This document shows positions 29,411 to 40,800 of a stretch of 64,000 nt of DNA, piece after piece. Each line of letters begins with the position of its first letter. Within the stretch, counting starts at the first letter, position 1. Made by a program: the position numbers and the translations under genes. The stretch is from assembly GCA_026874595.1 (NCBI GenBank), contig JAPPUL010000073.1:455973-519972 (forward strand), written 5' to 3'. The notes beneath the pieces are model-generated. The model was not told where the DNA came from. It was given only the letters and a program-made list of their open reading frames with translations, and searched no databases. Source of the stretch: Sipunculus nudus. Lineage: Eukaryota; Annelida; Sipuncula; Golfingiida; Sipunculidae.

Positions 29411-30016
29411 TTAATTATTCTCTTTAGTAAGTTCACCATAAATATATCCTATTGTTGTAACGCTTATAGAGAATAGAATTATATATCCAATGAACATAAA
29501 TAATGCAGACAAAATAGGAGATATATAATCAAAAATAGCGTATAGTATAATAGTTGGAATAGAAACTAATAAAAATAATCCAAAGCCGCCTAAAAATATA
29601 GTCCACTTTTTACCAAAGGTAAGCTTATTGCTAAGTCTCATAGCTTCAATAGGGTTTATATCCTTATCTAGCAAAAGCGGATAAGATAATACCCAAGCTA
29701 TGATGGCTACATAAGCAGGAATGAGAAAAAACATAAGCCCATACATAGTTCCCATTATAAATAGCCCGCCTAATAATAATACATCCGCTATCTTTTTTCT
29801 GTATTTAGAACTAAATATTTCAAGAGGAGCTATTACCTTACCATTACTTAATGCAATCGGTAAATGCCCTATCACTGCTATAGTTGTTCAAAGATTAATA
29901 TAAGGTATCCATATGGCTATTAGCCATAAAACAATTGATCCAATAAGTGATAAAGCATTTTCTAAAAACAACTTAATTGAATTACTAATTATCCCACCAA
30001 CTGTTAGTTAAGCCAT
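29411..30016 (-). pseudogene. multi-spanning membrane protein gene with two in-frame stops
   Basis: A perfect AGGAGG precedes ATG 30016, but codon 3 is TAA (30010-30008) and codon 43 is TGA (29890-29888). Otherwise the frame is open and membrane-like throughout: LFLENALSLIGSIVLWLIAIWIPYI, then GHLPIALSNGKVIAPLEIFSSKYRKKI and three further hydrophobic spans to 29411. The downstream part could be translated from GTG 29875 (154 aa), lacking the first helix. The pattern resembles predicted inner-membrane proteins common in Bacteroidetes and other Gram-negatives. Both stops are one transition from a sense codon (CAA, CGA or TGG). Confidence 0.6.
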
Positions 30017-30044
30017 ATTATCCTCCTATCCATTAGATTACTTA

Positions 30045-30187
30045 ATTAAAGTTAGCTTAAGTTAATAAAAACTTGAGTAATTAGGTAAGTATTTTTCGAT
30101 AACTTATAATTTAAAAGCCTAGTAAATAGTTAATAAACTAACTATACTTATCTCTATAAAAGAATGGCTATTACTTTAAGGCAATAT
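30045..30187 (+). repeat. dispersed 150-bp intergenic repeat, copy 2
   Basis: Second copy of the element at 22145-22310, same orientation, roughly 85% alike by eye with an 11-bp gap in the middle. It again contains CTTAAGTT...AACTTGAG as a hairpin-capable inverted repeat. It lies between two broken genes transcribed on the minus strand. Confidence 0.65.
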
Positions 30188-30189
30188 TA

Positions 30190-31083
30190 CTAACTAGCTT
30201 CTTTAAAGTTAGCATTATTCTTACCATAAGGATCATTACTAAGAGTAAATGTCTTTTTAGTATCAGCATCAAAGTTAGGCTTACTGTCTTTATCACTATA
30301 TATCGCCCCACCTCCTTTTACAGCCTTGTTGTTGGTAAACTCACAGTCAGTTAACTTTGGTGAAGAAGAATCATTAAATATCCCGCCCCCTACTTCTCCT
30401 TCAGCCTCGTTATTAGTAAACTCACAATCATTTAACTCTGGTGAAGAAGAATCATTAAATATCCCGCCCCCTACTTCTCCTTCAGCCTCGTTATTAGTAA
30501 ACTCACAATCATTTAACTCTGGTGAAGAAGAATCATTAAATATCCCGCCCCCTACTTCTCCTTCAGCCTCGTTATTAGTAAACTCACAATCATTTAACTC
30601 TGGTGAAGAATTATAACTATTATACACCACCCCTCCAACATTATGCTCTTCATCACCATTAGCATTACCTTTAGTAATTGTAACCCCTGTTAACTTTGCG
30701 GTATTATCTAAGCTAGTACCATCAGGATGATAAAAAATATGATACACACTATCATCTTTTGTGCCAATATCACCACTTAAAATAGTCTCATAAAGGTCAG
30801 GATTGTTTTCATCACCATTAGCAGAATACCCACCAATAACCTCAACTCCATTACGTAAAGAAAAATGCTTTTCACGGTTACCCTTACCTACATTAGGATG
30901 ACTACTCGGCTTATAAGTACCTTTAGCTACATGTACCCTAACTATCTTATTGTATTTTTTGCCACTCCATAAGCCTTGTCAATCCCTTTTTGAAGATCAC
31001 TAAAAGCATTAGCCCAAGAACTTCCATCACCACTACCTCCCGCTTTAACATGAACTATTGTTTTACTATTGTAAGCCTTTACC
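30190..31083 (-). pseudogene. Pmp-like / right-handed beta-helix repeat protein, frameshifted
   Basis: Two frames join into one gene. The first (ATG 31083, GGGGAG upstream) reads IVHVKAGGSGDGSSWANAFS and stops after 47 codons; the second continues with VRVHVAKGTYKP, FSLRNGVEVIGGYSANGDE and TILSGDI into the open frame ending at 30190. The break is a one-base shortfall in an A6 run (plus-strand T6, 30955-30960). The C-terminal half holds repeats of about 27 residues (CEFTNNEAEGEVGGGIF), encoded by an 81-bp tandem DNA repeat (30330-30605), a pattern of secreted beta-helix adhesin-like proteins. No signal peptide is seen at the start. Confidence 0.6.
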
Positions 31084-31537
31084 ATAGAGTATTCTCCCCA
31101 ATAAGTAAACTAACTAATAAAGACCTTTTTGTAATCTTAATAGCAACTCCAAAGTCTCTTCTATAGCAGTAAAAATGAAATATATAAAACATAATCCGAA
31201 ATAAATAAATAAAAGATTATGAGCCTTTTAGGCAAACTAATAAAGACTTATTTATTAGGGGTATTATTTAGTTCTATTATTCAGGTTATAAAACTTATGA
31301 TTTTCTTAAAAGACTGTCTTAGGATAGTGTAATATTTTAAAGCAAACCTTTCCTCTAAGATAATATTCAAAGTAAAATAATACAAAATAACTATAATAAA
31401 ATCTAGAAGAACTCTTTAGTACTCCTAAATAACGATACCACATAAAATTGTTAAACTAATTTGGAAAAAGAACACTATACAAAATTAAGCTCTTTGTTAA
31501 GAGCTTTAGAAAAAGACTCTTAGAAAATGGCTAATAC
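31084..31537. other. 454-bp gap without genes
   Basis: Very AT-rich. I see no ORF, RNA gene or clear terminator. It separates two broken minus-strand genes. Confidence 0.5.
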
Positions 31538-33198
31538 TCATTTATCATCCTTTGAAAAACTATAACCCCCAGGTATAATAAGAGCCTTAGCACCATTATA
31601 CTGAGTTAAAAACCTTTCCCTTACCCTAGCAGAGTATTCATTAACTTTAAAATTATTAACCTCTTCAATAGCCTCAGCCTCATTATGGTAAGCATATTTC
31701 CAAATCTTAGTAACACCAGAAGCTATATAATACTCGACAGCTTCTTCATCACTACTAGCACAAAGAACCTCAGCACTCTTAAGAGCGTCTTTAGCCCTTA
31801 CAACAGGTAAGCTTTTTTTACTTCTAATAGCTTCATCAATATCCTTAACCTCTCCAAGGTCCTCATCCTCATTAAGTTCGTCTAAATTATCTGCTGAACT
31901 ATCCTCTATTTCATTAGCTTGCCCCTTAGGCTTTGGTAATTCTTCAGAGTCTCCTTCTGCCCATTCCTTCAAATCTTTTAAGGGAATACGCCCTTTACTA
32001 ATATCCTTAACAAAACCTTTATGCTGGTTGCCGTCTGTTAACGTTAAAAGGCCTTTACGAAGCATAAAAGAATATAATTCTACGTTTTCAAGACTAGGTA
32101 TATATGGTCTATTATATCCTTGACAAATACCTTTATAGCATTTGTATTCCAAACACTTCTAATACCTAACCAATCAGCATAGCCTTGCCAGCCTTTATCT
32201 TTGTAAACACTATGAGGACTATAAGGAATGTCATAAGGTCTTTCATCTGACCTTGCCCACTCTCGCCATTCCTTATAACCACCTAAACCAAGGGACCTAA
32301 CATACTCCCGGGCCTCTTTAAAAGGTCTATATTTTTTAAACTGATTAAATATCTTTCTTGCAAAATACTTTTCAAAATCTTTTAAGGTAATAAAATCTAT
32401 CCCATTACTTATTAAGCTCTTTTCTACTAAGTCCTTCATATCATCGTAACTTAAGGCATCTTCTATAATTGTACCTAATTTATTTAACTTGTTTTTGACC
32501 CTTTGTACGTCATGATCAATAAGGAAAAGGTCTATTTCTTTTAAATATTGTACCCTATTTAAAGCTCCTTCCTTTAGTGCATATCCAATAATTAAGCTCT
32601 CTCTTTCATCACTATAAACCTTAAAAATATCTGATGGATTAATAACTGGTTTTTCATAAAAATAATTATCTATAAGCTAATCCCCTATTACACTAAAGTA
32701 AAAAGAAAAATGCTTGGTAACCTTTTTTTCTCTTTGCCTAACCCTTTCCTTAGTTACACCTAACTCTTTACCTATTTAACTTTTCCAAGCCCACTTATAC
32801 ACTCCAACTCTTGCTTAGTAATTCTATGTATGTATGAAAAATCATACTTTCTTATCACAATAATCAACAAATATTTTAAATATTCTATCTGAATATATAT
32901 TTTTAATCTTATATATATTTTTAATCTTATTATCATTAACTTTAATAGTACTTTCATCTGGCAGTTCTTTAATATTATTATCATTACAATATTCTAAATA
33001 TCTATCTTTAATTTTATCAACCTTTAGTGATCCCAACCCCTTAACCTGATACAGATCATTAAAATTTAACCCCCTTAAATCACTTAAAAGATGATAGTTA
33101 TTCCTTTTGCAGTAATCCCTAAATAACTTAAAGATATTCTCATGAAAACAATCGTTTATATGTAAATCGCCTTTGTAAATATTATTATCATCTGACAT
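31538..33198 (-). pseudogene. multiply broken gene: HhH repeats, sigma-region-4-like HTH and 'VYKDKGW' repeat motifs
   Basis: Five minus-strand fragments in different frames read as one decayed protein. 33198-32842: two helix-hairpin-helix-like repeats (LYQVKGLGSLKVDKIKDRY). About 32850-32772: the same repeat continued in another frame (FSYIHRITKQELECISGLGK). 32776-32680: IGKELGVTKERVRQREKKV, very like sigma-70 region 4. About 32675-32080: YVRSLGLGGYKEWREWARSD, then SPHSVYKDKGWQGYADWLG, a repeat seen in integrase/helicase-associated proteins. 32152-31538: acidic tail. At least two stops and two frameshifts separate them. The original product was probably a DNA-associated protein of a few hundred residues more than any surviving ORF. 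Confidence 0.5.
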
Positions 33199-33289
33199 TT
33201 CTTGCCCCGGTTATTATTATAATGGATATTTAAAAACTCCCTTACTAATCATTATATTACTTTTGGTAACTATAAAATTATCATGATGA

Positions 33290-33538
33290 CTAGGGAGCAA
33301 GGTATATAATATCCCCTACTGACACACTATCTTTAACTATATCCTTACAAAATACATTATTTATATCCAAGATATGTGCTGTAGGCTCTATATTAGATGT
33401 ATCTAACTCGTTAATTTTATCAACGTAGGTTAAAATATTACTAAGTTCCTTTTAAAACTTCTCCTTTTCTTAATCAGTTAAATATACCCTGGCAAGCTGA
33501 GCTATGTTATCTACCTCTTTTAATGATATTTTTTTCAT
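33290..33538 (-). pseudogene. gatC: gatC (Asp/Glu-tRNA amidotransferase subunit C) with two nonsense codons
   Basis: Reading ATG 33538 to TAG 33290 gives 82 codons that match GatC along the whole length: EVDNIAQLARVYLTD, ELSNILTYVDKINELDTSNI, EPTAHILDINNVF and a closing LAP. Two TAA codons interrupt it at codons 23 (33472-33470) and 29 (33454-33452), with no frameshift. GatC is the small subunit of the GatCAB enzyme that converts mischarged Glu-tRNA(Gln) or Asp-tRNA(Asn). No gatA or gatB is nearby. If this were the only gatC the loss would be serious, so another copy or a sequencing artefact must be considered. Confidence 0.7.
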
Positions 33539-34199
33539 GTTTTATATAACCTTATTAGTGCTAATTATTTGTCAGCAAACGCTCTAAGGGGAAATAATAA
33601 ATTTAGCTCAAAAAGCAAAACATCAGTGTTAGAGGTATTCTCGGGAATAAATTGGAGTTATACTAGATTTAACCTATGCTAAACTATTAGGACAGGAGGT
33701 CCTGCAAGGTATTTAATAAGTATTATATTTAAAATAAATTAAAATTATTCTAAGTTAAACTTATGTAAAGTTAAAAAGATTAATTTAGAACCTCTTTTCT
33801 TATACTTGTTAGAATACTAATATCAATAATTTTTAACCCATAAATTCCTTTAGAATACTTTTTCTTATATTCGTTAGAATAATTAATATCGTGATATTAA
33901 AATCATACGGAAAAAATATGATAAAACAATTAATTAAATATAGTATAACTCTCTTGCTTTAACCATCCTAACCTTATATTTACCACTATTTAGAAACTAT
34001 GCAATAGTTTCTAAATAACCTTGATACCATAAACTTAAAAGATACTTAACACAAAACTTGTGGATATTGAGCTTAAAAATAACATGTTAGATCCTTATTA
34101 TTTCATTTATCTTAAAAATTAGTGTTGTGTTATTTTTATATTGCGCTATTATATTATTCATAACTAATAGTATAAAAGGCAACTTGAACAAAGATAATA
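33539..34199. other. 661-bp gap with a 13-bp hairpin and an imperfect direct repeat
   Basis: No ORF. An imperfect 45-bp direct repeat occurs at about 33784-33830 and 33850-33897 (shared CTTATA.T.GTTAGAATA). A perfect inverted repeat ATTTAGAAACTAT/ATAGTTTCTAAAT with a 3-nt loop spans 33988-34016. It has no T tract, so it is a candidate regulatory hairpin rather than a terminator. Confidence 0.5.
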
Positions 34200-34881
34200 A
34201 TGAAAAGATTTTTATTAATTAGTTTGTCCCTATTAGTTTTAGGGATAGTACATACTGGCTGTGGGGATAACAGTGCCGCTAACAAAGCCATGAATGAATT
34301 CATGGTTTGGAATGATAGTTTGTATAACAAATATGACTATAAAAAATTTAAGAGATACCCTCCGGCTAACAAAAAAATAAACTTTAATAACATTAACTAT
34401 CAACTTATGCAAGCGGCTATTTTTTATGAAACTAACTTTAGAAGAATAGAAAATAATATAAAACCATTTATATATTCATACTATCTAAAAAAAGCCGCAC
34501 AAATCCATGCAACTGATATGGAACAATACAATTTCTTTAGCCATATAAGTCCGATTCCAGGACGTAGAAAACCACGAGATAGAATGAAACTTGCCGGATT
34601 TAAATCTAAATATAGTGTAGCTGCTGAAAATATTGCAAAAGCATATGCTAAACAATATATAATAGCTGGTACAGAAGTTAAAACCCCTCCCCATACATAC
34701 ATATCATTTGCTAATGATTTAATAAAACGTTGGATGGCTTCATACGGCCATAGAAAAAATATATTAAAGAAAAAATATATTAAATCGAAGACTTACATAC
34801 TTGGGTACAGGAGCCATGTTAGATGATATATCATCTGTCACGCTGATTGCAGTACAAGTATTTTCTAATAAAGGTAAATAA
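34200..34881 (+). pseudogene. CAP/SCP-domain lipoprotein with a late frameshift
   Basis: Lipoprotein signal with lipobox VHTGC (Cys21). The CAP (SCP/PR-1-like) domain follows: LKKAAQIHATDMEQYNFFSH, AAENIAKAYAK and WMASYGHRKNIL. The annotated frame ends at 34826 with an aberrant tail. In another frame the expected last strand continues (GTGAMLDD...LIAVQVFSNKGK) to a stop at 34881. The shift fits one extra G in the GGG at 34803-34805. The natural gene end would lie 18 bp before the first CRISPR repeat. The family is exported; the role in bacteria is mostly unknown. Confidence 0.65.
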
Positions 34882-34899
34882 GAGGAGAGGTTAAAAGAT

Positions 34900-37800
34900 C
34901 TTTAAATCCCACTATTGGTAACTAAAACGTTAATAGATTAAAACGCAGTGAAGAGGGAGTTGCTGCTTTAAATCCCACTATTGGTAACTAAAACTACGAA
35001 CGTTGCACGGGCGCTAAATACTCGATAGTCCTTTAAATCCCACTATTGGTAACTAAAACATTTCTTCTTTAAGCCGTTTTGCAATTTCAAAAGCGCTTTA
35101 AATCCCACTATTGGTAACTAAAACCTCAACTTATGAAGAATGAATTGTTATTTATGAATCTTTAAATCCCACTATTGGTAACTAAAACCAGCGTGAAGTT
35201 GACTTTATAAAGCCTTACGAAGAACTTTAAATCCCACTATTGGTAACTAAAACGGTTCGAACGAGCAAGAGTGGCATTTTAATAGGATACTTTAAATCCC
35301 ACTATTGGTAACTAAAACCTATCTTATTGACATTGATTTTTATACGGTTTTGACCTTTAAATCCCACTATTGGTAACTAAAACTTCTGTTATATCTCATA
35401 GTTGTTCCTCCTATGCACCCTTTAAATCCCACTATTGGTAACTAAAACCAAACTCGCATAATCACCCAAGGGCAATGTGACAGCCTTTAAATCCCACTAT
35501 TGGTAACTAAAACTTGGTACAATCTTGTAATTGATAGAGATGATAAGTGCTTTAAATCCCACTATTGGTAACTAAAACTCAGATTATAATAATAATAAAC
35601 AATCTGAAAATACGCTTTAAATCCCACTATTGGTAACTAAAACATGGTTAGTTGATAACAATGTGTGCTTCGAAGGTACCTTTAAATCCCACTATTGGTA
35701 ACTAAAACTGGAAGTTAGGTTTTATTAAGTTTGAAAGTGTAAAACTTTAAATCCCACTATTGGTAACTAAAACGAAGAAGAAGAAGAGTAAAAAGAGGAA
35801 GGAATGCACTTTAAATCCCACTATTGGTAACTAAAACTTTAGAAATAGAGTTACCTATGAGTTTAAAGATGTTCTTTAAATCCCACTATTGGTAACTAAA
35901 ACGCTATGCTTAGTCTGTTCTGCATACACACGTTTGGTCTTTAAATCCCACTATTGGTAACTAAAACAACATGCTAAAATAAGATACTTTTTGTGTGCTG
36001 AGTACTTTAAATCCCACTATTGGTAACTAAAACGGTTCTTGCCAAAAGCGGTGCTGGAGCTGTTTTGCGACTTTAAATCCCACTATTGGTAACTAAAACA
36101 AGATAATGTCAAGACGTAGATTTAGACACAATTTCTTTAAATCCCACTATTGGTAACTAAAACTTCTTTTCCTTCTATATCTCATTGTTTTTCCTCCTAC
36201 TTTAAATCCCACTATTGGTAACTAAAACGTTATGTCGAAAAGCGGTGCTGGAGCTGTGTTGAGACTTTAAATCCCACTATTGGTAACTAAAACTTCTGTA
36301 TCTTCTATATCTCATTGCTTTTCCTCCTACTTTAAATCCCACTATTGGTAACTAAAACTATATAATGAACATTTAAGAGACTTAGAGCTTCAAGCTTTAA
36401 ATCCCACTATTGGTAACTAAAACATAAGCTTGTATAAAGTCCACTTCCTTCTGAATATCCTTTAAATCCCACTATTGGTAACTAAAACAAATGCTTAGCG
36501 TGCAGAGTGAACAAGCGCCAAGAGCTTTAAATCCCACTATTGGTAACTAAAACTCTGTACAGTCATGCATACAAATTCAAATTTAAAGACTTTAAATCCC
36601 ACTATTGGTAACTAAAACTTTAAAGTTTTCAACCATTAGAGTAATATTCAAAAACTTTAAATCCCACTATTGGTAACTAAAACCTAAAAAGTGTATTTTA
36701 CGACGAATTGTACAACTCACTTTAAATCCCACTATTGGTAACTAAAACAAGATAGTTTATATTATAATGCTGATGTACCTCTTTCTTTAAATCCCACTAT
36801 TGGTAACTAAAACAAAACTGCTTAGCTCTTGCCTCACCCATAGTTTTGACTTTAAATCCCACTATTGGTAACTAAAACTGTCCATGTCCAAAACGCAAAG
36901 AAAAACGTTAAAAACTTTAAATCCCACTATTGGTAACTAAAACCTAAAACGGCAATCTAATTTATACTTTTATCAAGCACTTTAAATCCCACTATTGGTA
37001 ACTAAAACCCAGCTCGAAGGCAAGTAGTTATGATCTTAGACAAGACTTTAAATCCCACTATTGGTAACTAAAACCAGCCGCTAGCCCGCTCTCACTTTGC
37101 ATCGCAACACTCTTTAAATCCCACTATTGGTAACTAAAACTTAAAAAGCATTAATCATCACACTCAGATAAAAAAACTTTAAATCCCACTATTGGTAACT
37201 AAAACGGCTGGATATTATCGTTGTTAACTGTAAGACCGAGCTTTAAATCCCACTATTGGTAACTAAAACTTACATGAGTTGGGCTTGGGGGAGGAGTTTA
37301 AAAAACTTTAAATCCCACTATTGGTAACTAAAACAAATGTTCATTATAAATTTTATTGTAAGCTCGAACACTTTAAATCCCACTATTGGTAACTAAAACT
37401 ATGAAGTAGATGAATTCGAAGAAGAGCCAGTAGAGCTTTAAATCCCACTATTGGTAACTAAAACTTTAAAAAGCATTAATCATCACACTCAGATAAAAAA
37501 CTTTAAATCCCACTATTGGTAACTAAAACAACAACTTGAGAACTGGAAAAATATCGCTCGTGAGACTTTAAATCCCACTATTGGTAACTAAAACAAAATC
37601 CGAATTAGGAATAGCAGGAGCATCCTTAGACTTTAAATCCCACTATTGGTAACTAAAACATTAATATGAAAAATAAGTAAAAACAAAATAACATCCTTTA
37701 AATCCCACTATTGGTAACTAAAACGTTCTATTCTAAATGATACAGAGTTAAATGTAAAAACTTTAAATCCCACTATTGGTAACTAAAACATTAATATGAA

Positions 37801-40800
37801 AAATAAGTAAAAACAAAATAACATCCTTTAAATCCCACTATTGGTAACTAAAACGTTCTATTCTAAATGATACAGAGTTAAATGTAAAAACTTTAAATCC
37901 CACTATTGGTAACTAAAACGATGATGCAGCGAGATATGCAGATAAGCATACAAAGCTTTAAATCCCACTATTGGTAACTAAAACGGAGAAGTCGGTATCA
38001 GGTGGACTTTTAGATTATCTCTTTAAATCCCACTATTGGTAACTAAAACTCATAATGTGGAGAAAGATGGATACCAGTATTTTGACTTTAAATCCCACTA
38101 TTGGTAACTAAAACTAGTTAGTCAAAGTTATACTTTAAGGACTAGATGTACCTTTAAATCCCACTATTGGTAACTAAAACTTGATATGACACGTGTTAAC
38201 TGACACCTTTACCCATCTTTAAATCCCACTATTGGTAACTAAAACCTAGGTTAGACCAAAAAGCGACAGTTGGAAGTTTGCCTTTAAATCCCACTATTGG
38301 TAACTAAAACGGTTACAAATCAATTTAACAGCTGGGCGATGGGTACCTTTAAATCCCACTATTGGTAACTAAAACTAGAAGATATTAGAAGAGCATTTAA
38401 TGAGCAGAAATCTTTAAATCCCACTATTGGTAACTAAAACCCCTTACCCCAAGCCTGCTGCAAGCTAGCATGAGTACTTTAAATCCCACTATTGGTAACT
38501 AAAACGTGAATGAGGATAGTTTAGTGTTGCAAGATTGCTTGCTTTAAATCCCACTATTGGTAACTAAAACGAGGTCTAATACTTATAAGTTCAATTTCAA
38601 AGAGCACTTTAAATCCCACTATTGGTAACTAAAACGGTTACAAATCAATTTAACAGCTGGGCGATGGGTACCTTTAAATCCCACTATTGGTAACTAAAAC
38701 TAGAAGATATTAGAAGAGCATTTAATGAGCAGAAATCTTTAAATCCCACTATTGGTAACTAAAACCTGAGAAGTTGTTGTTTGATGTTGCTGTCAAGACT
38801 ACTTTAAATCCCACTATTGGTAACTAAAACTTCATTTGCATGTTCACGCATCATATTAAACAAATTCTTTAAATCCCACTATTGGTAACTAAAACCTCGT
38901 GCACTTGCCATTTTTTAAAAAACTCACGGTGCTTTAAATCCCACTATTGGTAACTAAAACTGAAGTTAAAAACAAAAAGACGTAAAAAAAATATTGCTTT
39001 AAATCCCACTATTGGTAACTAAAACTAGAATGTTTAATCAGATTATCAGTGCAACAATTTCCTTTAAATCCCACTATTGGTAACTAAAACTGGGCTGAAG
39101 CACGCATGCGTTTTCAGGATGATTATTCTTTAAATCCCACTATTGGTAACTAAAACTGGACTAAATGATGAATATATCATAAATTTGATTACTTTAAATC
39201 CCACTATTGGTAACTAAAACTTTATCCGCATACCGGGCGGCATTATCCCAATCTGACTTTAAATCCCACTATTGGTAACTAAAACACAAATATATTAGAA
39301 AAATTACAGCCTGATAATTGTCTTTAAATCCCACTATTGGTAACTAAAACCTGAAAAGTTGTTGTTTGATGTTGCTGTTAAAACTACTTTAAATCCCACT
39401 ATTGGTAACTAAAACTATATTGTTAGTTGTGGCTGTGATAGCTAGTTACGCCTTTAAATCCCACTATTGGTAACTAAAACTCGGTTGCGATGCAGTCTGA
39501 GAGCGGTTTAGCGCGCTTTAAATCCCACTATTGGTAACTAAAACCACGCTATCATACTTCTTATTATAATCATCCCAGAACTTTAAATCCCACTATTGGT
39601 AACTAAAACTCTATTGCAATGCAGGCTGAGAGCGGGCTAGGACACTTTAAATCCCACTATTGGTAACTAAAACGTCGGACTGATGGAGGTTCTCCCTAAT
39701 GACAGCTTTCTTTAAATCCCACTATTGGTAACTAAAACTTCCAGACTTGCTTTTAGCAATTATGGTTACACTAGCTCTTTAAATCCCACTATTGGTAACT
39801 AAAACCTCTGTCATCAGTTGACTTGTTCAAAGCAATGAAAGCTTTAAATCCCACTATTGGTAACTAAAACGCAAGTAATTAAATGAGCGAAGTGCAAATT
39901 ATAAAACTTTAAATCCCACTATTGGTAACTAAAACATAATCTGTCACATTATCATTTGACTACGTGTAATACTTTAAATCCCACTATTGGTAACTAAAAC
40001 GAATTCCGTGAGCACGGATGGGTGCTAAGTTTAATGCTTTAAATCCCACTATTGGTAACTAAAACCTGAAAAGTTGTTGTTTGATGTTGCTGTTAAAACT
40101 ACTTTAAATCCCACTATTGGTAACTAAAACTATATTGTTAGTTGTGGCTGTGATAGCTAGTTACGCCTTTAAATCCCACTATTGGTAACTAAAACCTGAA
40201 AAGTTGTTGTTTGATGTTGCTGTTAAAACTACTTTAAATCCCACTATTGGTAACTAAAACTATATTGTTAGTTGTGGCTGTGATAGCTAGTTACGCCTTT
40301 AAATCCCACTATTGGTAACTAAAACTAGTTGCATCTAGTATTCAAATCACGAGCGTAAAAGCTTTAAATCCCACTATTGGTAACTAAAACTCCTCGCCGT
40401 AAAGTTCTTCTACTATTTTATATATACTTTAAATCCCACTATTGGTAACTAAAACGTTACATGAGTTGGGCTTGGTGGAGGAGTTTAAAAACTTTAAATC
40501 CCACTATTGGTAACTAAAACCAATCTATCACATTATCACTTAACGACTTGTGATATCTTTAAATCCCACTATTGGTAACTAAAACGCTGGATTTGGGAGA
40601 AGAGAGAGTCAAGAGAAAAAACTTTAAATCCCACTATTGGTAACTAAAACTAGATTAGCTCGTATTGCTAAAGCTGTGTTTCAACCTTTAAATCCCACTA
40701 TTGGTAACTAAAACCTATTCAAAGACGATTATCAAGCATTCTTGAAATATACTTTAAATCCCACTATTGGTAACTAAAACTTATTCTTTGACTACCTTTC

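Noticed and set aside
29888-29890. TGA as selenocysteine in the membrane protein
   Set aside because: A second stop (TAA at codon 3) lies in the same gene, the site is not in a redox motif, and no SECIS-like hairpin was seen.
30326-30616. Plus-strand ORF with repeated LLVNSQSFNSGEEESLNIPPP units
   Set aside because: It is the antisense shadow of the 81-bp repeat in the beta-helix gene, with no start signals.
11600-33472. Alternative genetic code with TAA/TAG as Gln
   Set aside because: TAA, TAG and TGA all end normal genes in this window (for example the dehydratase, mnmE and jag).
34827-34899. Leader of the CRISPR array at the left end (plus-strand transcription, repeat ending CTAAAAC)
   Set aside because: Only 18 bp lie between the CAP gene end and the first repeat. 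The minus-strand repeat matches known type I-B repeats, the cas operon runs the same way, and a TATAAT lies just before the right-end repeat.
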